Origin: Cunninghamia lanceolata
Taxonomy: Eukaryota > Streptophyta > Pinopsida > Cupressales > Cupressaceae
Direction of reading: 5' to 3'
Length of the DNA stretch: 64,000 nt
Assembly (NCBI GenBank): GCA_027924645.1
Contig: BSBN01000039.1
Coordinates: forward strand, 23,782,001 to 23,846,000
Part shown: piece after piece, positions 56,380-64,000 of the stretch
Numbering within the stretch: position 1 is the first letter of the stretch
How the letters are laid out: each line of letters opens with the position of its first letter
Notes under the pieces: generated by a model
The model's input: only the letters and a program-made list of their open reading frames with translations
Database searches by the model: none
What the model was told of the DNA's origin: nothing
Translations under genes and position numbers: made by a program

Positions 56380-58431
56380 TGTTGGTACTCATTTATGTTT
56401 AGGGTTTTAAGCTTGGGCATTTGTAGGTTTTTCATTCAAACCCTAAAATTTATGAGTCCATCGGCGTGAGTTGGTTTTTGCTTCAGCGATTATGTTATCC
56501 ATAATGGTTTGTTCCTTTCATCGCCCAGACCTTGCCCATTGGCAGTGGTGTTAAAGGGTCTTTCCGACGGGCCGATGAAGTGTATGTAAGTTGGTTGGAG
56601 TGATATTCCGTATCAGGAAAGCTAGCAGGGAGTTTGCCGATGTGACCGGTCTGGCCGACGGAGTATGGTTCATTGGCGATCGATGAGATCGGTGTGTCGG
56701 CGGAAGGATTTGATCTAGTGAGGTCATTAGCGTAATTATATGTATCGGTGAATATTTCCTGGGTGTCGCTGACCTCTAATGGACAAGGTGTATACGGGGT
56801 GGTCATCGGAGTGGCAAGTGATATCGGCAGGTGAGTTTTCAGGGCTGCTGATGGTTTATGGTCTCACCAATTGGGTCTTTTGTGTCGGCAAGAGTCAAAG
56901 CGACGGGCTGGTGGTAGGCGATTCACTAGTCATGCAGGGCAAAAGTGAACGACACTAGGTTTGCTCATGGCTTGGTTTATAAGATACTCAAGCAAGCATT
57001 GCGGGGTGAATGTGGGATTATTGATCTCACATTTTTAGACTGGTCAGTGATGGATGCACGGGGTGCCTACATGGCACATTTTTATTGGTTCTTGACTTTT
57101 CAGACTATTTTGGCACCGCAGATCTCAGCAGTAGGGAGGATTTCAACGATCATGGTTCAAAGTTTTATCAGCGTGGGATTTCCCGTGCTCACTGTATCTT
57201 TTCTGGCGGGAATCTTCAGAGCGCGGACTGTTGCTACGTCCTACGGGTTGGTGTGCCATTAATGGCACATGAATTGCAGAGGTATGGCCTGATTGACTAG
57301 GTAGCTACTCGATTGAAGAAAACAATTCTCAGGTGGCAGCGTGGGGCTCGAGTTCAACCACTCCTAGCTTTTCTTTCTGCCTGTTGCATTAATTGTTTCG
57401 AGTGCCATTCTCATGGTGCTTTGTATTTGGTAAAATTTTGAAATTTTGAGAGGACTTTTGTAATTAATTGCTGAATGTACACACTTGTGCTATAAGAGAC
57501 AAGCTATGTCACTCATTTCGTGGTTGAAAACTAGAAAAAGTTTGGTGCAGTAACACAATACAACTTCATTGGTGGCCCTGTTCTGGATGTCTTGTGAGTT
57601 TATGAATCTCATGTTGTATTTTTCTATATAAATCTACTGATATCATGCTAATCTAAATGAGTAATGCTATATTGCATGTGTTCTCTTATCTGTCTCCAAA
57701 TTGAGTGTGTTTTTCTTATGAATCTAAGCATCTAAGGGGTGTTTATGATTCTAGAATATAGGTTTGTTGTGTTGAATGCTTGATTTCTTACTTCTACTCA
57801 AGGAGTAGATTAAACGTTTTAGATGAAGTGTTGGGAAGAAGACATTGCAATAGGGATATCAGTAAGTAGAGATAACATGATACTCTGTTTTGGGAAGTGT
57901 CTGTAAGGTAGATACTAAAAATCCCCTTAATATCTAGTCTTTGGTATATGTTCATGCTGGCCATTCACATGTGTATGTCTATTGACTCCGAGCCCTGGAA
58001 AGGCACCGATCCAGTCCTGTATTGAGGTTACACCCAAAATCCTAGTTTTGCATCCAAATACCAAAAATTAAATTAAAACTTCAAATACAAACCTTTAGGA
58101 CATTAGAAGTAGTTTTAGGACCCAAAATCCTCTGTCTACAACTGAATATAGGCCCAAAGCTAGCCCCTTTGCACTTATCTCACAGTTTTGGTCTGCATAA
58201 GAGAGGATTTATCTACTTTGTGTCAACATTCCCCAGTCCACAAGCATATCTTATGGATGGTTAATAGGGAATACCCCCCTTGGTTCTGCAGAGCCTAAAG
58301 AAGAAGATGAGATATTTATAGAGTCTATCTCCTGTACTATTGGCCCCTGGCCTAGGAATCCTGTTGATCAATGATGGCTACCTTGTAGGGATAACTGGGA
58401 ACAAGCATCCAGTTTGGGAAAAATACCAATA
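56380..58431 (+). repeat. 3' LTR of the Tat gypsy
   Basis: 2052 bp, tgttggtact ... accaata. It is shorter than the 5' LTR by one deletion near 56710. A 105-codon frame at 56945-57262 is broken in the 5' LTR and is not considered a gene. Confidence 0.93.
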
Positions 58432-58436
58432 GTAGG
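58432..58436 (+). repeat. Right target duplication of the Tat gypsy
   Basis: gtagg. Confidence 0.9.
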
Positions 58437-58962
58437 CATGGTAAATTGTGGACCCAAAGCATCCATGGTGGAGTGGAATGTAGAAGGGAATATCTGAAAT
58501 GAACCTCAGAGCTTAGATAGAATTAGGTAAATACTCTCAGTGTCAGTTTTGGTCTTGCCACAACTCTACAAAAGTGATCTGAGTGATTTGAATTTCATCA
58601 AGAAATCCTCAATAGATGGAAAGGAATCAGGTACCAAGGAAGTCAATTTAGCCTCAATCTGAAGTGCTCTAAACTCATTGATGGTGCCAAATAGATCATT
58701 GAATTTTGTCCACATTGCCTAAGGAGTTGTGCAACTCTCAAGGTGAAATAAAAGACTGTCTGAAACATGCAATGAAATCAAACCCATGGCCTCATCCATT
58801 TTGTTTCTATGTTGAAAAATCTTAAACTAACGTTGCAACTGAGGCTAAATCTCATCCAAATAGGACCATAACCCCTTTGACATGAGAAGTTTGGTCATAT
58901 GTGCTTTCCAGGTATGATAATTGTGTGGGAAAAGATGGTCAACTGATGAGGTGTCCACCATG
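58437..58962 (-). pseudogene. Copia D gag N-terminal part
   Basis: Starts Met at 58962 (MVDTSSVDHLFPHNYHTWKA); the Trp-Lys-x-x-Met block is the copia gag start. Then FNDLFGTINEFRALQIEAKL and PSIEDFLMKFKSL, typical of UBN2 gag. Stops near 58848, 58830, 58720 and 58570. It continues at 47421 after removal of the Tat element. Not a viral gene but a plant retrotransposon gag. Confidence 0.8.
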
Positions 58963-59417
58963 ATGTTTGAGTTTTTGAAATATGTTTAATGATAGAGGTT
59001 TCTAATTTCTAATGTGTATATATAGAAAACAAGAAACAAACACCCCCCACAACAAAAAAACCAAACCCCAGTGCAATTTTGAAAGCTAGAAAGCTTCAAA
59101 AAGAAAAAAAACACTTCATACTATTCTTTGTGTACTTGGTGAATTTTCTGATGAAATACTCTATAGATTTCTAAAGAGCACTGTAAGACCTTTCCAATGC
59201 CTATTTGTTTGCAAAAAATGAAGTCTGTATGCAAGAGTTATGCCCCCAGAAGCACGAAAATAAGGTTTGACTTTGACTGGAAATAAATGTAGAAAAACAA
59301 AACAAATAGGAGAAAAGACCTACACCACTGGATTGGGCTCAGAACTAGCTTTTTGTTAGTATTTCTCTTTCAAAAATCTGAGTTCGTATGCAAAAGTTAT
59401 GGCCAAAATATCAAAAC
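58963..59417 (-). other. Copia D 5' untranslated region
   Basis: Noncoding. A segment of about 30-40 bases occurs twice: 'gtctgtatgcaagagttatg' near 59223 and 'gttcgtatgcaaaagttatg' near 59383. The PBS and 5' LTR are not seen before Copia E starts. Confidence 0.6.
59413..59417 (+). repeat. Presumed left target duplication of Copia E
   Basis: aaaac; the partner lies beyond the window, so it is unconfirmed. Confidence 0.3.
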
Positions 59418-60731
59418 TGTAAGGAAAGTAGAGGTGCGGAATACAGCTTCCCTAATGTTAATTTAAGGGGATTATGCAAACAAGTAACTTTCTATTTCAA
59501 AAACACAGATGAATACACCAGAAAAACACAAATAAACAATTAAGACAACACAAAACAACACCAGTTTACGTGGGAAAACCCTTTCGGGTAAAAAACCCAC
59601 CACCACAAGAGAGAATATCTTTATTACAGTAAACTGAATAGTTACAATAAAGATCCCAACTCTTTTGCTCAGGTATCGATTCTTTACAATTAGACAGCCG
59701 TTTATTGAATCTATATATCTACAGAATAAACTGTATAATTAAATCATTTCATCATCAAAACAACGAAGCCAGTAGATCAAATTATATATCTAGTCTTCAA
59801 GAACAAACGACAGTTATTTAACTTTGCCCTAACTGAAAGATCCAACTTCCCCAGCGCCGCTGCCTTCAAAACCATCATAACTATTCAACTTCCAGTGAGA
59901 CCTTTAGTCCCACATGGATCAGGTCACAAAGAACATTCTGGTGTATATGCCTGCACGCTCAGTAATACCATCGTCGGCAATTTTGTTACCGACGATGCCA
60001 AGCTATGCCTTATCGGGCTAACGCACTCCATCGGTGAGCACTTCACTTCTTGCACTGACAGTCCATTGTCTCTGCGATGCCCAACTCCTCTAATCGTAAT
60101 CGGTTTGACCTTCACCATCGGTTCAACCAGTTTACATTGTCTTGATGAACAATCTTTTGCCGATGCTAAACTCCATCACCAACTCCTGTCGGAGTAACAC
60201 ATAACTGTCGGAGCCACTTCTGCATCCTTCGTCGATCTCCAAACTTAGGTCGATAACTTACACCCTTCGGTGAGACCCTAGAGATCGATGTGAAGCTTTC
60301 AACTTCTACCTATACAATAAGTCATCTTGATACAATGTACATTCGCAATGTATGTTCACGACATACAATCGCAATATGCAACAACAAGATACATACAACT
60401 TGTTCTCAACATACAATTGAGAGATATACATAAAATGATTGCAGTATGCATTAGCGATATACTCACAAGATGTATACCTGATGTACATTAGCGATATACT
60501 CACAAGATGTATACCTAATATACATTAGCAATATACTCACAAGATGTATACCTGATATACAGTGCCGATATGCAATAGCGATATACATAAATTGTTCTCA
60601 TGTGCATTTGCGGTATACACACAAAATGTTCACAACATACATTTGTGATATACACACAAATTGTATGTTCAGTAAAACAACTCAAAAAATAAATGAAGTT
60701 CCAAACAGCAATTTGAGACAAAGTCTCTTCA
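59418..60731 (-). repeat. 3' LTR of Copia E
   Basis: 1314 bp; plus-strand ends tgtaaggaaa and gtctcttca. It carries the 'gggaaaacccttt..gggt' block also found in the Copia A LTR. The left end is inferred from similarity with Copia A. A 100-codon plus-strand frame inside it (59895-60197) has no domain. Confidence 0.8.
60449..60559. repeat. Three 37-bp tandem repeats in the Copia E LTR
   Basis: Units cattagcgatatactcac... at 60449-60485, 60486-60522 and 60523-60559, with one to three differences. Degenerate copies of 'gatataca' and 'acaa.atgt' spread over about 60340-60670. They lie in U3 on the minus strand, where LTR enhancer repeats are found. Confidence 0.9.
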
Positions 60732-60744
60732 ATCTCCCACTTGT
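60732..60744 (-). other. Polypurine tract of Copia E
   Basis: Minus-strand ACAAGTGGGAGAT immediately before the LTR start TGAAGAGAC. Confidence 0.8.
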
Positions 60745-61250
60745 CGAAGAGATTGTTGTTACCTCTTAATCCGCATATGACTATTGAGAACTATGGGCTC
60801 GAAGACCCATTGCATCTGAACACCATTTGAACTTGGCTGTGCTCACTGGTTTAGTTAAGGCATCTATGACATTTTCCAAAGTGTTAACCTTTTCCATCTT
60901 CACCTTCTTGTGTTCCGCCATATCACAAACAAAGTGATATTGGACATCAATATGTTTTGTCCTAGCATGAAATATAGGATTCTTCACCAAACATATAGCA
61001 CTTTGACTATCATAGTTAATTTGTATCTACCCTGCATTAAAATAAACATCAAAACACAACCTCTTTAACCAAATGGCTTCTTGGCATGCACGAGTAGCTG
61101 CCATGTACTCTACCTCTGTTGTGGACAAAGCGACTACAGCCTGTCACATGCTCATCCAACTGATAGCACCACCATTTAACGTGAATACATATCCACTGGT
61201 GGATCTTCTACTGTCAATGTCCCTTGCCCAATCAGAATCTACATATCCCT
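60745..61250 (-). pseudogene. Copia E RNase H
   Basis: STTEVEYMAATRACQEAIW (Glu, about 61090-61120), YDSQSAICL (Asp, about 60985-61015) and ARTKHIDVQYHFV (about 60935-60970), with the C-terminal ENVIDALTKPVS. Stops near 61144 and 61028. The open piece 60781-60990 is its C-terminal end. Confidence 0.85.
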
Positions 61251-62316
61251 AAATGCTAATAGATTTCTGAGATCCAACTGAGTTTCCATGATAGAAAATA
61301 GCATAATCAAAAGTTCCCTTCAAATATCTCATAACTCTCTTCACAACATCCCAATGTGATATGCCTGGATTCGCCATAAATCGGCTCAAAACTCTCACTG
61401 CTTGGGCAATGTCTAGCCTGGTACAGACCATTACGTACATCAAACTGCCAACAGCACTTGCATAAGGTACTTTTTTCATATCATCAATTTCATTTGAAGA
61501 TTCTGGACAATCTTCAACAGATAATTTCGTTCCCTGCAAAAATGGAACAACTAACTGTTTAGAATCAGACATATGAAACTTATCAAGAACATTGGTAATA
61601 TACTTGCTCTGGCTGAGCCAAATCTTTCTCTTAGATCTGTCCCTTTTGATTTCCATTCCCAAAATGTACTTCGCTGCCCCTAGATTCTTCATTTCAAATT
61701 TCAAGGACAACTGAGATTTTAATTCTAAGATCATCCCCTTACCATTGCCAATGAATAACATGTCATCCACATACAGTGCAATTATAAGAATCCGATCACC
61801 TTCAGTTTTATAATAGACACAATGATCAGATTTAGATCTCACATACCCCAAGGATAAAACATACGTATCAAATTTTTGATACCACATTCTGGGAGATTGC
61901 TTCAAACCATAAAGAGACTTTTTAAGTTTACATACCAGATGTTCTTTACCTTTTACCACAAAATGCTCTGGCTGGGACATATAAATTTCTTCTTCAAGGT
62001 CCCCATGAAGAAATGCTATTGTCACATCCATCTACTCAATTTCAAAATCATATGCTACTGCAAGTGACAAAAGAAATCTAATGGATGTCAGCTTAGCCAC
62101 AGGAGAAAAAATTTCTCCATAATCTATACCTTCCTTTTGAGAATACCCCTTAGCAACCAGTCTTGCCTTGTACTTGTCAATACTACCATCTGGACCATAT
62201 TTCTTTTTAAATACCCACTTACAGCCCACAAGTTTTCTACCTTCAGGCAAGGGCACCAGATCCCAGGTTCCATTTTTCTCTAACGATGACATTTCATTAT
62301 CCATGCTTCCAACCAA
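61249..62316 (-). pseudogene. Copia E reverse transcriptase
   Basis: N-half 62032-62316 (KLVGCKWVFKKKYGPDG, KARLVAKGYSQKEG), a stop at about 62032, then 61249-62031: MDVTIAFLHGDLEEEIYMSQ, SLYGLKQSPRMWYQKF, and the catalytic ALYVDDMLFIG with both Asp (about 61755-61785), then LGMEIKRD, VPYASAVGSLMY and RVMRYLKGT. Copia A has the same domain with YVND. Apart from the one stop it looks competent. Confidence 0.9.
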
Positions 62317-62993
62317 GAATCTAAATCAGATAAACTAATAGCTTCTTTCACAGTCCTAGGTTCATCAATATCAATAAGCAAAGAATATGCACAACTTAAA
62401 TCAAGTACTAAAAATCCATACCTATCTGGTTGTCTCCTTTCACGTGTAGACTGCCTCAATGGTTGAGGTGTAGGTTCAGGTTCTTGCTCTAGATCTGAAT
62501 CTTCAGAGCTACTTGAACTCAAATCTGAACCATCTACACTTGGTGCTTGTTGTTCCTCTTTTACAGGGATCAGAGGAATATTAACAACACTCTTTTCTTT
62601 CTTCTTTTCTGTCTTCTTCGGATGAGGATCAATAACCAAAGGTTTCAGCTCTCTGAAAATTACATTTCTGTTGTAAATTACTTTTTCAGTTTCAGGATTC
62701 CAAAGTTTGTACCCTTTAACACCGACTCCATAGCCAATAAAGATACATTTTACTACTTTATAATCCAACTTAGATCTCTTTACCTCAGGAATATGAACAT
62801 ATGCCTCACAGCCAAAGACACGAAGATGTCTTAGAGAGGGCTTCTTTCTAGACCACGCTTCCATAGGCGTCTTATCAACCAATGCCAAAGAAGGAGAACA
62901 GTTCAGCAAGTAACAAGCTGTAGCAACTGCCTCAGCCCAAAACCTTTGTTCAAGACCAGCATAACTTAACATACTTCTTGCTTTCTCCATCAA
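62280..62993 (-). pseudogene. Copia E integrase C-terminal part and linker
   Basis: Open 237-codon stretch: MMEKARSMLSYAGLEQRFWA, PSLRHLRVFGCEAYVHIP, KCIFIGYGVGVKGYKLWNP (integrase C-terminal), then a Lys/Glu- and Ser-rich linker (SSSSSEDSDLEQEPEP) and TRERRQPDRYG. A frame change at about 62280-62316 joins RT. Confidence 0.88.
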
Positions 62994-63371
62994 CGATTGA
63001 TTTAACCTTTCAGTAACTCCATTTTACTGTGGAGTATAAAGTGTAGTTTTATGCCTTTTAATTCCATGGTCTACACAATACTTATCAAAATCTGCATTGC
63101 AATATTCACCACCGTTATCTATTCTCAAGTATTTTATTTTTCTACCAGTCTGATTTTCCACAAGAGTTTTAAATTCTTTAAACTGAATGAATACTTCTGA
63201 TTTATTTTTCAAAAAATATACAAATGCCCTCCTTGAATAATCATCAATGAACGATACATAGTATCTTGATTTAGATAAAGACGAAACATCAAATGGACCA
63301 AAAACATCAGAATGTACATAGTCTAGAACACCAGAAGATTTATGAGAACTTGAGTAAAAAGAAACATGGTT
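62994..63371 (-). pseudogene. Copia E integrase core
   Basis: RIDNGGEYCN (second catalytic Asp, about 63108) in the open piece 63024-63212, and GVTERLNQSL (catalytic Glu) just after a stop at about 63023. Toward 63371 the FIDDYSRRAF block and the Asp-containing start of the core are readable with stops. Confidence 0.82.
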
Positions 63372-64000
63372 CTATTTTCCATATATACAATGTTCGCAGA
63401 AATCGAACTCCAGATTACAATCAATCAGTCCATCTACCAGGGTTTTGTTTTTCAAGGTTTTTAAACCTTTTTCACCTATGCGACCAAGTCTATGATGCCA
63501 GAGCATTGTTTTCTCTGTAGGAAGTTTAACTTCCATAGAGTTTGCATCATGTGTTACAATAGTAGCTTTTTCAAATTTTACAGACACTATTACAGCACAC
63601 TGGTTTAGCATCTAACCTATACAGAGTTCCAATGTGTTCACCCTTTGCTACTACAATAGAACCTCTAGTCATTTTACAGCCACCATTCACAAAAGTAACT
63701 TGCACTCCAACATCATTAAGCTTACTAACAGAAAGTAAATTTTGATCCAGACCTGGTATGTGTAGCACTCCATTCATTCCCTTTATTCTGCCATCCAGGA
63801 ATTGGTTTCTGACTCTTCCTCGGCCAACAATTTCTAGTGTCGAATCACTTGCCAGGAACACCTTCCCACCAACATACGGTTCATACTTTGTGAACCATTC
63901 TCTGTGAGATGTCATATGAAAAGATGCTCCCGAATCCACCAGCCACACATCTTCAGATGCAAGCGTTGCCAAGGCAGCAATGAAGGCATCAACATCACTC
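63372..64000 (-). pseudogene. Copia E protease and GAG-pre-integrase (partial at edge)
   Basis: Open pieces 63571-63972 and 63372-63611. VWLVDSGASFHMTSHREWF (about 63895-63950) is an intact protease active site. Then RVRNQFLDGRIKG, LLSVSKLNDVGVQVTF, and the zinc site LWHHRLGRIGEKG (one His changed to Arg) with FCEHCIYGK at the end. A frame change at about 63571-63611. Confidence 0.88.

Larger units (their letters stand above)
47422..58431 (+). mobile_element. Tat-type Ty3-gypsy element, full length
   Basis: 11.0 kb, LTRs 47422-49577 and 56380-58431, exact 5-bp target duplication, gag, protease, an extra RNase H, RT, degenerate RNase H and integrase, in that order on the plus strand. The PBS-like 'ttggtgactctattgggg' and the RT/integrase sequence place it with the Tat (Ogre/Retand-like) group. 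Stops (mostly TAG) and at least three frame changes make it inactive. LTRs begin TG and end TA. Confidence 0.93.
45060..59417 (-). mobile_element. Copia D, minus strand, lacking IN/RT/RH, interrupted by Tat gypsy
   Basis: 5' UTR and gag start at 58963-59417 and 58437-58962, gag end with zinc knuckle and protease at 46643-47421, then only about 0.9 kb to the PPT. Integrase, RT and RNase H are absent, so it is internally deleted or a non-autonomous derivative. The gag reading is continuous when the Tat element and one gtagg copy are removed. The 5' LTR is not seen; Copia E lies at its place. Confidence 0.8.
59418..64000 (-). mobile_element. Copia E, Tork/Angela-like, partial (runs off window)
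   Basis: Minus strand. 3' LTR 59418-60731, PPT, RNase H, RT, integrase and protease up to the window edge; gag and 5' LTR lie outside. Same family as Copia A but better preserved: YVDD and the protease Asp-Ser-Gly are intact. Several stops and frameshifts are still present. Confidence 0.92.

Noticed and set aside
56945..57262. 105-codon ORF in the 3' LTR of the Tat element
   Set aside because: The 5' LTR copy at the same place is interrupted, and it has no known domain.
59895..60197. 100-codon plus-strand ORF
   Set aside because: Lies inside the Copia E LTR on the opposite strand; no domain.
60449..60559. 37-bp repeats as a CRISPR array
   Set aside because: Units are directly adjacent with no spacers, in a plant retrotransposon LTR.

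Overview
This window is plant nuclear DNA built almost entirely from nested retrotransposons. I see no intact host gene, no tRNA or rRNA and nothing bacterial. Ty1-copia, Ty3-gypsy (including a Tat-type element) and a plant L1-type LINE with a C-terminal RNase H are all present. They are AT-rich, old and layered, which suggests a large repeat-rich plant genome. A gymnosperm is my best guess, but it is an inference with low confidence.

Layout. 1-1640: a diverged LTR piece related to the Tat-gypsy LTRs further right, with five TGACGTCA palindromes. 2109-6838: an LTR of the 'TTCACCCCCC' copia type, then a 5'-truncated-gag copia remnant (Copia B) that stops in the integrase N-terminus. 7250-25193: a broken, intron-bearing DDE-transposase-like gene that I cannot name, split by a LINE (8728-23489, 12-bp target duplication). 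The LINE is split at the end of ORF1 by a minus-strand copia (Copia A, 10569-17949), which is itself split by a solo copia LTR (14849-15912). 25938-29520: minus-strand gypsy debris, including an internally deleted element that carries a long acidic ORF in place of RT. 29521-33373 and 40431-44327: noncoding LTR-like DNA with local tandem arrays, interrupted by a structurally complete copia (Copia C, 33379-40425, two 1251-bp LTRs, TSD cataa). 45060-59417: a minus-strand copia without visible IN/RT/RH (Copia D), whose gag is interrupted by a full-length Tat gypsy (47422-58431, TSD gtagg). 59418-64000: the 3' LTR and most of the pol of another minus-strand copia (Copia E), inserted upstream of the gag of Copia D and cut by the window edge.

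Every coding region is damaged by stops or frameshifts, although many catalytic motifs survive. The most informative items are the Tat gypsy with an extra RNase H between protease and RT (its ordinary RNase H has lost catalytic residues), the split DDE-like gene, the four-layer nest in which joins and target duplications agree, and the ATGA overlap between ORF1 and ORF2 of the LINE.
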